DNA of 44,890 bases from CBDCGV01 sp965216955. GTDB taxonomy: Bacteria > Bacteroidota > Bacteroidia > Chitinophagales > JADIYW01. Below the pieces are notes generated by a model. The model was not told the DNA's origin. It did no database searches and worked only from the letters and a program-made list of their open reading frames with translations. The stretch lies in NCBI GenBank assembly GCA_965216955.1, contig CBDCGV010000001.1, positions 1-44,890 on the forward strand. The letters run 5' to 3'. Every line of letters starts with the position of its first letter. Positions within the stretch are counted from its first letter, which is position 1. This document shows, in pieces, positions 8,083 through 16,767 of the stretch. The translations under genes were made by a program, and so were the position numbers.

Positions 8083-10098
8083 TTAAGATGGAAAAAACCT
8101 TATTAATAAAGTTTCTGCCGCTAGAAAAACTAATGCTAAAATAAGACAAAGTTTCCATAGCGTCCTTCCTTTTCCTATTTGCTTTATTTGCTGTGATAAT
8201 TTTATGTCCTGATTATTAAGAATTTCAATTTGTTCATGTTTAAAATTTTGTGTCAATTCATTCGGAGTATAAAAATCAAGAAAAGACTCGTTCCTATTAT
8301 AATTGAGCGCCAATTGGTGAATGGTCTTCTCGTTTTCGGAAGTTATAATGTAATTATTGGCATCTTGAATTTCTTCAGATAAAGAAAGGATTAATCTATT
8401 CTCCACTCTTTTTTGACGAGGAATATATTCAAAAGTACCAGAACGCAGTTTTACAACCTCTTGAGCGGTTACATTTTTAATATTGATTGGAATGGATTGT
8501 TTTTGCCCTAACGTATAATAAATAGATGAAATATCGTTACTAAACACTGCTAAATTGTATACCATTGGGGGATAAATAGCATGATTAGCTAAATTTGAAT
8601 ATGCTGCTTTTAAAGGGACCGCCTGAAGGTAAATTTTACCATTGCCCATTTTGAATTTTGATATTAGACTAAAATCGTTTTTGAGTTTTAATAGAGGTAT
8701 CTCTTTCCAATTTGATGTTTGGATAGGGAAATATTGTTTGACTTTGGGCAAGTCAATATTCCTAGGTATTTTGTTAAAGACAGATTTGAAGATAGGTTCT
8801 TGGCCGTTGATTTTAAATACATCATTGTTTTCTTTTATTAAGTTTCCAAGAGAACCAGATTTTAAGGATAAGAGCAAATTGTTTAATGAAGTAATATTAG
8901 TCGATGGGATAATGTATATACTCCCACCCTGCAAGAGGTATTGTTTAAGAGCGCTCTCTAATCCTGAAGTAAATTGTTTTATTTCATTTAAAATGATTAA
9001 ATCCTTTTGACCAAATTCTTCATAGTTTAATCTGTTTACATTTAAGGATTGAATTTTAATGTAAGGGTCTTTGTTAAAAATGGCTTTAATATATGCTTCA
9101 GAAGAGGCATTTGTTATTTCTAATACATTGAGATTTTTTGCGATATGAAAGGTGAAATAAAATTCATCATCAAAATTTACTGGATAATCAGTGATGGATA
9201 ATTGACCACTTTGCCAACCATCACTAGTTATATAAAAGGTGATAGTATCTATTTTATAGCTATTACTTTTTATATTGAAGTCCTTGATAGATTTGATTTC
9301 ATCATTGATTCTAAGACTTAATCTAATGTTTTCTAAGTTTATATCTCCGGAATTTCTTATTCTAACAGCAAGCCTGTTATTATTATTTAAGATTTGAATA
9401 GGGCTAATAAGCCAGCAACTATCAATGAACAAATTTCTTGTATTTGATGCTTGTATAGGAATAAGTTTAGTTTTTATATTAGGAAAGGCCTGTAATGCTC
9501 CAACAGCGCTTTTTTGAAAGTCTGATATTAAGATAGAGATGTGCTCTTCTGCGTCATTTTTTTCAAAACTGCTCTTTTGAATGTTTTGAATATTTTCAAT
9601 GGTAGGATTGGATGAGTAAGATTGAACTTCATTCAGGGCATTAATAAACCCTTCTTGATCTAACCACCTTTTGTGTTTTGCTGAAAGATTATTAGTGATT
9701 AATTGAAATTGATCTGTTGAGCTAAAAGCTTTCGCTACTTCTTCGGCTCTTTGTTTGGCTAAATCTAGCATGGAAATATTGTTTTTTACCAAGTCCATGC
9801 TAAAAGAGTTATCTACATAGATGCTTATTGCTTTTTTTCCTCCAGATACAGCTTCATTTTTAGATAGATAGGGTTGTGCGAAAGCAAATATTAAAAAGGC
9901 AAGAGCAAGCATCCTACTTAATAGGATCAACCATCTCTTTATATTCTCGAGATAGCTCTTTTCTTCTTTAACCTCTTTTAAAAAACGGACATTTGTAAAG
10001 TAAACTTTTTTATATCTCCTAAAATTAAATAGGTGGATAATTAAAGGGATAATTAGAGCAAGTAATATCCAGAGAAAAGAAGGATAGATAAATTTCAT
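8083..10098 (-). CDS. BatA-type membrane protein with von Willebrand A domain
   Basis: 671 residues from the ATG at 10098. A longer TTG-initiated reading from 10107 adds only three residues and is less likely. The N-terminus matches the BatA (PF07584) module: a first helix (IYPSFLWILLALIIPLIIHLFN), the FRRYKKVYFTNVRFL linker and a second helix near residues 57-77. A vWA domain follows with the MIDAS motif DNSFS. The long middle is beta-rich and exposed to the periplasm, and one last helix lies close to the C-terminus. BatA-family proteins are linked to MoxR/aerotolerance systems, but no MoxR or BatB-E gene is here. The gene leads the BatA-dihydroorotase-DUF4199-GT2 run. I found no good -7 box just upstream. 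Confidence 0.87.
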   Translation of the reverse strand: MKFIYPSFLWILLALIIPLIIHLFNFRRYKKVYFTNVRFLKEVKEEKSYLENIKRWLILLSRMLALAFLIFAFAQPYLSKNEAVSGGKKAISIYVDNSFSMDLVKNNISMLDLAKQRAEEVAKAFSSTDQFQLITNNLSAKHKRWLDQEGFINALNEVQSYSSNPTIENIQNIQKSSFEKNDAEEHISILISDFQKSAVGALQAFPNIKTKLIPIQASNTRNLFIDSCWLISPIQILNNNNRLAVRIRNSGDINLENIRLSLRINDEIKSIKDFNIKSNSYKIDTITFYITSDGWQSGQLSITDYPVNFDDEFYFTFHIAKNLNVLEITNASSEAYIKAIFNKDPYIKIQSLNVNRLNYEEFGQKDLIILNEIKQFTSGLESALKQYLLQGGSIYIIPSTNITSLNNLLLSLKSGSLGNLIKENNDVFKINGQEPIFKSVFNKIPRNIDLPKVKQYFPIQTSNWKEIPLLKLKNDFSLISKFKMGNGKIYLQAVPLKAAYSNLANHAIYPPMVYNLAVFSNDISSIYYTLGQKQSIPINIKNVTAQEVVKLRSGTFEYIPRQKRVENRLILSLSEEIQDANNYIITSENEKTIHQLALNYNRNESFLDFYTPNELTQNFKHEQIEILNNQDIKLSQQIKQIGKGRTLWKLCLILALVFLAAETLLIRFFPS

Positions 10099-10273
10099 CT
10101 GCCACAAATTTGCAAATTTTATGTCAAATGTGCGTATTTCAAAAGGTTAAATTGAGTAAACTTTATAGTGAGTGTTTTAATAAGTTCTTAACTAATGATA
10201 CGTTGGGTTTAGCTTCAATTTCTAAAAAGTATTTCTAGATTGAATTTTTTCTTAGAAAAATTGTTAGAATAGG

Positions 10274-10975
10274 GTGCAAACTAATCAACCTGAAATATTC
10301 TACCTTATTCCGGCACTGAATGAGGAAAAAGCCATCGCTAGAGTAATTGATGATATCCCTCTTTCGGATAAATCTAAAATAATTGTGGTTGACAATGCTT
10401 CTGAGGATAATACTGCGAAAGAGGCAAGTAAAAGTGGCGCTACGGTTGTTTTTGAGCCTCTTAGAGGGTATGGGGCCGCTTGTTTAAAGGGAGTGGATTA
10501 TATTTCTAAAGTTTGCCTGAATCCTGAAAGAACTATTCTGGTTTTTATAGATGGAGATTATGCAGATGACCCACGAGAGGCCACAAAGATTATTGAACTT
10601 TTACAAAAAGGGTTTGATTTAGTTATAGGCTCTAGAACTCTGGGCAATGTAGAGAAAGGAGCTTTAACTATTCCACAAATATTTGGTAATTGGTTGGCCA
10701 CTGGACTACTCCGAATTTTTTATAATATTAGATATACCGATCTTGGTCCTTTTAGGGGGATTTGGTTTTCTAGACTATTGGAACTTAATATGAGTGACAC
10801 AAATTATGGTTGGACTGTAGAGATGCAACTTAAAGCAGCCAAGCAGAAATTTAAAGTCACTGAAACACCTGTAACATATAGAAAAAGAATTGGATTCTCA
10901 AAAATATCAGGAACGGTAAAAGGAACTATCTTGGCCGGGGTTAAAATTATCTACACAATTATCAAATACAAATAA
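10274..10975 (+). CDS. GT2 glycosyltransferase, DPM1-like, soluble
   Basis: 233 residues from a GTG start; an in-frame stop lies at 10265, so little room exists for an earlier start. It has IPALNEEKAIARVI (residues 12-25), VDNASEDNT, FEPLRGYGAACLKG and the metal-binding DGDYADD (93-99), all typical of the DPM1-like GT2 branch. No membrane helices follow, unlike the GT2 at 5446. It probably makes a lipid-linked or nucleotide-derived glycosyl donor in the cytoplasm. It opens a five-gene run, 10 bases before the cellulose-synthase-like GT2. The 175 bases before it contain a poor -7 match (TACGTTGG, 10199-10206) and no convincing operator. Confidence 0.88.
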   Translation: MQTNQPEIFYLIPALNEEKAIARVIDDIPLSDKSKIIVVDNASEDNTAKEASKSGATVVFEPLRGYGAACLKGVDYISKVCLNPERTILVFIDGDYADDPREATKIIELLQKGFDLVIGSRTLGNVEKGALTIPQIFGNWLATGLLRIFYNIRYTDLGPFRGIWFSRLLELNMSDTNYGWTVEMQLKAAKQKFKVTETPVTYRKRIGFSKISGTVKGTILAGVKIIYTIIKYK

Positions 10976-10985
10976 CGACGTAGTA

Positions 10986-12458
10986 ATGCTTTCAATCATA
11001 TTTTTTTCTATTCTAATTTTGCTATTATCATTAATGATGGTTTATTGCTTTTCTGAATTGGCTTTGGCAATTAACTATTTAAGATTTAATAAAAAGAAGC
11101 ATGTAGAAACCTTACAAAACCTTATGACATTTCCTTTTGTTACTATCCAACTTCCTATATATAATGAAAAATATGTTATAGATCGTTTGATTCAATCTGC
11201 GGTTGATGTTGATTACCCTAAAGATAGATTTGAAATTCAAGTGCTCGATGATTCAACAGATGAGACGGTTGAAATTGTTGCTGATCTTGTTAAAAATTAT
11301 GCTGAAGAAGGATTTAATATTGAACATATTCATCGTAGTGATAGACATGGCTTTAAAGCTGGCGCTTTAAAAGAGGGGATGAAAAAAGCTAAAGGAGCAT
11401 ATATTGCTATTTTTGATGCTGATTTTATTGTCCCCAAAGCTTTTTTAAAAGAGACATTACCTCATTTTAATGATGATAATATTGGAATGGTCCAAACTAG
11501 ATGGGTACATTTAAATGACCAATACTCGATGCTTACTAAGATACAGGCATTCTTTATTGATCTTCATTTTACCATTCAACAGAAAGGAAGAAATGGTGCG
11601 GGTTATTTTATGAATTTTAATGGTACGGCGGGTATTTGGAGAAAAATATGCATTGATGATGCTGGTGGATGGACTTCTGATACATTAACTGAAGACCTTG
11701 ATCTTAGTTATAGAGCACAACTAAAAGGTTGGAAATTTAAATATTATGAACAACTGCATTCTCCATCAGAATTGCCTGCTATAATGAGTGGAATTAGATC
11801 ACAGCAATTTCGATGGATAAAAGGAGGGGCTGAGGTGGCCAAAAAATTGATTAAGGATTTACTAGTAAATTCTAGCGCAAATTTTAAGCAAAAGTGGTTT
11901 GGGTCAGTTCATTTATTAGCAACGACTACATATTTGATAAATTTTTTAATAATTATTCTTAGTGTACCGCTTGTATATATAGTATCAGATGAACAAAAGG
12001 GAGAGGTTATCTCTTATCTTTCAATTTATATGTTAAGTACACTTTCAATTGCTTTTGCTGGGTTAGTAGCTTTTTTGAATACTCAAAAGGATCTAAACTA
12101 CAAACTAGTTGAGTTTGGATGGCGGTTTTTTATGTTTGTGTGTTTTAGTTTTGGGCTTACTTTTCAGAACACTTTGGCGGTTGTGGAAGGGTTCATTGGT
12201 AAAAAATCGCCATTTATACGCACTCCAAAGTATAATTTGACAAATTCAAGTCGAAGTACTTGGACCAATGTTTCCTATCTTAAACAAACACTTACACCTC
12301 AACTTATCATAGAAATCTTTTTGATGTTTTATTTTTTGTTTGGAATTTTATTAGGTGTTTATTGTAAATTTTATAGTCTTATTGCGTTGCATCTAATGGT
12401 CGCAATAGGTTTTTTTACCATTATTTTTTACACAATCAAACATGCTCGTTTATCCTAG
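10986..12458 (+). CDS. Cellulose-synthase-like processive GT2, membrane
   Basis: 490 residues: an N-terminal membrane helix (2-28), a large GT-A domain, then four C-terminal membrane segments (about 306-327, 340-362, 377-397 and 440-485). All processive family-2 landmarks are present: LDDSTDE (Asp88/Asp89), FDADF (Asp144, Asp146), TEDLD (235-239) and QQFRW (273-277). This set marks beta-glycan polymerases that extrude the chain through the membrane. The sequence most resembles the CESA_CaSu_A2 group that includes glucan and glucomannan synthases, although the polymer cannot be assigned. Its stop is followed at once by the next ATG, so the membrane GT is almost surely co-translated. Confidence 0.9.
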   Translation: MLSIIFFSILILLLSLMMVYCFSELALAINYLRFNKKKHVETLQNLMTFPFVTIQLPIYNEKYVIDRLIQSAVDVDYPKDRFEIQVLDDSTDETVEIVADLVKNYAEEGFNIEHIHRSDRHGFKAGALKEGMKKAKGAYIAIFDADFIVPKAFLKETLPHFNDDNIGMVQTRWVHLNDQYSMLTKIQAFFIDLHFTIQQKGRNGAGYFMNFNGTAGIWRKICIDDAGGWTSDTLTEDLDLSYRAQLKGWKFKYYEQLHSPSELPAIMSGIRSQQFRWIKGGAEVAKKLIKDLLVNSSANFKQKWFGSVHLLATTTYLINFLIIILSVPLVYIVSDEQKGEVISYLSIYMLSTLSIAFAGLVAFLNTQKDLNYKLVEFGWRFFMFVCFSFGLTFQNTLAVVEGFIGKKSPFIRTPKYNLTNSSRSTWTNVSYLKQTLTPQLIIEIFLMFYFLFGILLGVYCKFYSLIALHLMVAIGFFTIIFYTIKHARLS

Positions 12459-13817
12459 ATGAAATACCTCGTTGACAGCAGAGGGTTAGTTGTTTTGCTA
12501 ACAATGTGCTTTCTTTTTTTGATCGGAATCTACATGGTTTCATATCAAATTAATAGAAATGAGTTTTTTCTATTGTCAGGAGTATGGACAGGTTTGTTTG
12601 TGTTATATTTTATAGTAGTGAATAAGCTTTATCAGGTTCGTCATTATTTTTTAATAGGACTCTCGCTAGCCTTCTTTTCACGACTACTATTGTTGTTTTC
12701 CTTTCCTAATTTATCAGATGACTTTTATAGGTTTATTTGGGATGGGATGCTTATAAATGAAGGTGTTCATCCTTTTCAATTTAAGCCTTCGGAAATAATA
12801 AGAGAAAATTTATTGATTGGAAGTGATTGGGTGGAGGAGCTTTATATCAATATGAATTCGCCTAATTATTATACTATTTATCCAACTTTTTGTCAAGGCC
12901 TTTTTGCATTTGCAGGTTATTGTTTTCCCGAAAATTTGCATTCACAATTAATCTTCTTAAAATCTTTCCTTTTTCTTTTTGAAATAGGAACTGCATATTT
13001 TCTAATTCAGCTTTTTTTAGATCTTAATTGGAGTGTTAGGCATGCATTACTTTATTTGTTAAATCCATTAGTAATAATAGAATTGGTAGGCAATATCCAC
13101 TTTGAAGCAGCAATGATATGCTTTGTATTAGGTACTGTTTTCTTTTTACAGCGTCAAAAATTAATACTTGCTGCGCTTTTCTTTGCTATTGCTATATTAT
13201 TTAAACTCATTCCATTAATGCTATTGCCAATTTTCTGTATGTACCTAGGGTATAAGAAGGGGAGCATATTTACACTAGTAACACTTGCTTTTACGGCAAT
13301 AGGTTTTTGGCCAATCATTCCTGCATCAAATAATTTTGCCATATTTGAAAGCATAAAACTCTATTTTCAAAACTTTGAATTTAATGCAGGGATATATTAT
13401 CTATTGCGTGAAATTGCATATTATTTTAGAGGATATAATGAAATAGAAATTATTGGTAAAGTACTTTTTTTGATTACTACAATATCGATTATCGCCATAT
13501 CCTTATTTCAAAGAAAAGGAAACATTAATTATTTATTAAAAGGCATATTCTTAAGCTATTTCGTCTATTACCTATTGGCAACTGTGGTTCATCCATGGTA
13601 TATTGGTTCTATTATTGCATTTGGTATTTTTGCTAAGTTAAGGACTCCAATTTTTTGGAGCTGGATCATAGTAATTTCTTATTATGCATATTCGCAGATA
13701 CCGATTCAAGAAAATTTAATTTTTATTATGTTCGAATACATGTTTTTGTTTTTGTATTTAATAAGAGAGTTGTTGAAATATAAAGGATTGATGAAACATG
13801 ACGTCGTTACGTATTAA
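12459..13817 (+). CDS. Polytopic GT-C type glycosyltransferase (mannosyltransferase-like)
   Basis: 452 residues with about eleven hydrophobic helices and few soluble loops. The first periplasmic loop carries NLSDDFYRFIWDG at residues 84-96, the acidic DD/DxYRYxWDG motif of GT-C enzymes related to GT87 and the MptA/MptB mannosyltransferases. These use polyprenyl-phosphate sugars on the periplasmic side. Together with the two GT2 genes before it, this suggests a complete route: donor synthesis, polymer extension and periplasmic decoration. It starts directly after the upstream stop codon and overlaps the start of the next gene by 20 bases, again pointing to one operon. Sugar and acceptor are unknown. 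Confidence 0.8.
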   Translation: MKYLVDSRGLVVLLTMCFLFLIGIYMVSYQINRNEFFLLSGVWTGLFVLYFIVVNKLYQVRHYFLIGLSLAFFSRLLLLFSFPNLSDDFYRFIWDGMLINEGVHPFQFKPSEIIRENLLIGSDWVEELYINMNSPNYYTIYPTFCQGLFAFAGYCFPENLHSQLIFLKSFLFLFEIGTAYFLIQLFLDLNWSVRHALLYLLNPLVIIELVGNIHFEAAMICFVLGTVFFLQRQKLILAALFFAIAILFKLIPLMLLPIFCMYLGYKKGSIFTLVTLAFTAIGFWPIIPASNNFAIFESIKLYFQNFEFNAGIYYLLREIAYYFRGYNEIEIIGKVLFLITTISIIAISLFQRKGNINYLLKGIFLSYFVYYLLATVVHPWYIGSIIAFGIFAKLRTPIFWSWIIVISYYAYSQIPIQENLIFIMFEYMFLFLYLIRELLKYKGLMKHDVVTY

Positions 13818-16767
13818 ACCTATAATCACTTTTTTATTTGTCACTTTTTTTTGCGTCCTAGTTAAAGGGCAGGGCCATTATATAAGCAACCCTGATAATA
13901 AACAAAAGATAGAAGATTTGATTCTAAATATAGAATTGAAACATGATCATCTAAAAGAAAATTATATTCCCACATTAAGACAAGTTTTAAATCAGTTTTA
14001 TAGAGAGGATGTTAGCAATAATTTGAAAAAGGAATATGAAATTAAAATAATCAATCATTTAAATAAGATTGTCAGTTCTTCATCACATAAGATAAGTGCT
14101 GATTTTGAAGAGCAATTGGTCAATTGGGTTGTCCCCTTGTTAAAAGCAGAATCTGGAGATAAAGCAATTTTAGAAGTTCTTTTGATGAATTCATTACCCG
14201 ATGCTTACTATCCGATGCGTGTTTTATTAGATAAGGAAATTATCAAACGACCATTGCAAATTATGGCTAATAATTTTCCTAAGGAGTTGATGACATGTTT
14301 ACGGTATTATGTTTATCCAAAAGCTGAGATGATTGAAGAATTGGAAATGGCTGCAAAACAAGCTCCAGCAGAGGCGAAGCAATATTTACATTATCAAAAT
14401 AATATAAGAAACCTTTTGGTGAGGTCTGAAGACGATACAATTCAAGTCCTTTTTGATATCTTTCAAAAATATAGATATGGGAGCGATGCGTACTATTTAT
14501 TAGATAAGATTGTTAGTAATGAAATAGATATTGATGCCGCTGAAGCATTAACGCAAGATGAAGATGTTTTTTTAAATACCCTAACTTCGATAGCTGTCGA
14601 AGATTCTTCACTAGGGCTTTTTTCTGTAAGGGAAAAAATAGCGGATTTAAGTAATAAGTATATTTTGAGATTAAGATATCAATATTATCAATCAAAGGAA
14701 AAACTGGAGGTTGAGAACTTTCACTTATTATCAGATACTTCTAAAATTTGGCTGTTATTGGAGAACTACAATTTGTTGAAGAAAAGAGATTTGACAAACT
14801 ATTTCAATCTTATTTCAAAAGTGAATGACGGTAAATTGATTAGTGAAAAAACCTTGAAGGTTTTTAATAAAAAAGAATTTGACAAGTTGCTTTATAGAAT
14901 CCATAAAGACAAGATTAAGAATGATTTATATCGTGTGTTAAGTAGCCCGGCAATTGTTTATTTAGAAAAAGAAATTGATGTAATAGATAGCGACCCGGAA
15001 GAAAAACTTCCATTTAAGCCAGAGTATGTTATAGAACCCTATACTTTTAATCTCTCTGATAAAGAAAAAGAGTTGATCAAATATAAGAGTGATTACAATC
15101 TGGCATTAGAAAATTTGGAAGGATTGTTAAATACAAGCTTTAGTGAGGAGTTGCTAAGTTCTTTAATGATCAAAGACCCAATCAGCATAATTAAGAAATT
15201 GGAACTAGTAAAAAGTCAATCCTATTCAAAAAAATTATTTGCAGATTTAAGCTTAGCAGCTCCTTTAACTGTTAAAAATTATGTGATTAATAAATCGCAC
15301 CCCCTCAATCAATTTTTATATAATATTGATGATAGCCGAGTTAAAGCTTTATATAATATTGATGATGAACTTGGAAATTGGACGCGAGCATATTTGTTGC
15401 TCGATCAAATATTAAAAGAAGACATAACGATTAAAGAAGCAGATAAGAAAACTAAAAATAAATCTTTATTAGTTGCTGCACTAATAAATATTATGTCGAG
15501 TAAAAAACCTTTTGGACGGTATTCTGTTGAGGAAGAATTGTCTCATGCAGGATTGAGTTTTGTTAGAAATTTTAATATTTCGGAGAATAATGATGGAAAG
15601 TATGTGTCAGAATTAAAAAAGCTAGATGCAAAAGTGATTTATTCCTTTATTGTTTATGGGGAAGAAGAAATTATTTCAAGTACTTATAAAAAAATGCTAA
15701 ATGAAATGATGAGGAAACTTCCTCAAAATAGTCTCTGGAATTTATTGCAAAGTGTTGGTGAAAATAAAATATCAAGCTTTTTTCGGATGGCATTTTTTTA
15801 CAAAACTCAGAATAAACTATTTAGCAAACTAAGTAAAAGTAGTCAAACAGAGGTTTTGAATTTGCTATTTAAGAACTTGGAGCAAAAGGCTGATGATCAT
15901 TTCGAAGAAATCGTTAATGCTGCTGAAATTATTATTCATTTGAATGATGAAGAGCGTATAGAGCAAATACATCAAGTAATTCAAAATGAGTTTGAAAGAA
16001 GTTTCAATTCCAAAAAGGATAGGGGGGTAGCAATCTATGCATTACTGGGGTCTCTACTTTCTTATAAAGTACAAAACGGATGGGCAAAATATGTTGCTCA
16101 GGTTTATAAATTGCCAAATATTAATAGTATAGATGGATTTGAATTATTTAATGATGAGCTGAAAAATATTCAACGCTATTTCTTTTATAATGATGCAGAC
16201 GGAAGAGCTTCTTTCTCTAATTTTAAGAGGCATTATGAACGAAGTAGTTATGATTGGGAAATAAAAGAAAGGGAATCTTATGTTAAAGTAATTTCTAAAA
16301 CAGGAAAAAAGGTAGAAATTTATGCGAACAAACCTGCCTTTGAGATTCAAGGGCAACAGGCAATAGAAAAGCACTTTCAATCTAGAGGATTAGCACCCCA
16401 TATTGTAGTGCATCGAGGGCTGAGTACACATACATTGAAAACATTTCGTCGGGTTCCAAATTCTGTAAAACTCATATTGGATGGCTCATGTGGAGGATTC
16501 TATCACCAATATGTTGCTTTGCAAAGAGCGCCGGATGCACAAATACTTTGTAATCGAAATATAGGCACAATGCATATAAATGACCCACTATTTAAACAAG
16601 TTAGTGATGATATTCGGTTGGGGAAAAATATAGAATGGCAAAATTTTTGGAAGAGAATTGAAGGAAGGTTGGGATCAAATCCTTATTTTAAGGATTATAT
16701 TCCTCCTCATAGGAATATAGGGGCGATTATTCAAAAGGTTTATTATGAGTTATTGGAAATACATTAG
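13798..16767 (+). CDS. Exported helical-repeat protein with C-terminal His/Cys domain (paralogue 1)
   Basis: 989 residues. The N-terminus is a type I signal peptide (hydrophobic 9-22, likely cut near VKGQ-GH). The body is almost all helix and contains a module of about 150 residues twice (roughly 135-295 and 445-593); both copies share AP-x2-[AV]K-x-Y, AYxLLDxI and a [PL][FL]G..SV..E tail. The C-terminal 200 residues begin with FFYNDADGRASF and contain VHRGLS with His872 and LDGSCGG with Cys898, then KDYIPPHRNIGAI. The whole 445-989 part aligns by eye with the next gene. The His...Cys pair, each preceded by a hydrophobic strand, looks like a small clan CD cysteine peptidase, but I do not recognise the family. 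It overlaps the genes on both sides by about 20 bases. Confidence 0.85.
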   Translation: MTSLRIKPIITFLFVTFFCVLVKGQGHYISNPDNKQKIEDLILNIELKHDHLKENYIPTLRQVLNQFYREDVSNNLKKEYEIKIINHLNKIVSSSSHKISADFEEQLVNWVVPLLKAESGDKAILEVLLMNSLPDAYYPMRVLLDKEIIKRPLQIMANNFPKELMTCLRYYVYPKAEMIEELEMAAKQAPAEAKQYLHYQNNIRNLLVRSEDDTIQVLFDIFQKYRYGSDAYYLLDKIVSNEIDIDAAEALTQDEDVFLNTLTSIAVEDSSLGLFSVREKIADLSNKYILRLRYQYYQSKEKLEVENFHLLSDTSKIWLLLENYNLLKKRDLTNYFNLISKVNDGKLISEKTLKVFNKKEFDKLLYRIHKDKIKNDLYRVLSSPAIVYLEKEIDVIDSDPEEKLPFKPEYVIEPYTFNLSDKEKELIKYKSDYNLALENLEGLLNTSFSEELLSSLMIKDPISIIKKLELVKSQSYSKKLFADLSLAAPLTVKNYVINKSHPLNQFLYNIDDSRVKALYNIDDELGNWTRAYLLLDQILKEDITIKEADKKTKNKSLLVAALINIMSSKKPFGRYSVEEELSHAGLSFVRNFNISENNDGKYVSELKKLDAKVIYSFIVYGEEEIISSTYKKMLNEMMRKLPQNSLWNLLQSVGENKISSFFRMAFFYKTQNKLFSKLSKSSQTEVLNLLFKNLEQKADDHFEEIVNAAEIIIHLNDEERIEQIHQVIQNEFERSFNSKKDRGVAIYALLGSLLSYKVQNGWAKYVAQVYKLPNINSIDGFELFNDELKNIQRYFFYNDADGRASFSNFKRHYERSSYDWEIKERESYVKVISKTGKKVEIYANKPAFEIQGQQAIEKHFQSRGLAPHIVVHRGLSTHTLKTFRRVPNSVKLILDGSCGGFYHQYVALQRAPDAQILCNRNIGTMHINDPLFKQVSDDIRLGKNIEWQNFWKRIEGRLGSNPYFKDYIPPHRNIGAIIQKVYYELLEIH

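Noticed and set aside
8642..9010. Open frame of 122 codons antisense to the BatA-type gene
   Set aside because: No recognisable domain; the BatA/vWA reading is continuous through it.
10099..10107. Upstream TTG start adding three residues to the BatA-type protein
   Set aside because: The ATG at 10098 gives the typical BatA N-terminus; the extra residues have no family support.
10246..10260. Short A/T hairpin (TTTTTTC...GAAAAA) before the first GT2
   Set aside because: Too short and composed of homopolymer runs; expected by chance in DNA this AT-rich.
10099..10273. Divergent gap between the BatA-type gene and the GT2 operon, examined for an RNA gene or operator
   Set aside because: Only AT-rich sequence, a nine-base near match to a -7 box with three spacer bases on the minus strand, and a poor TACGTTGG on the plus strand; nothing strong enough to list.
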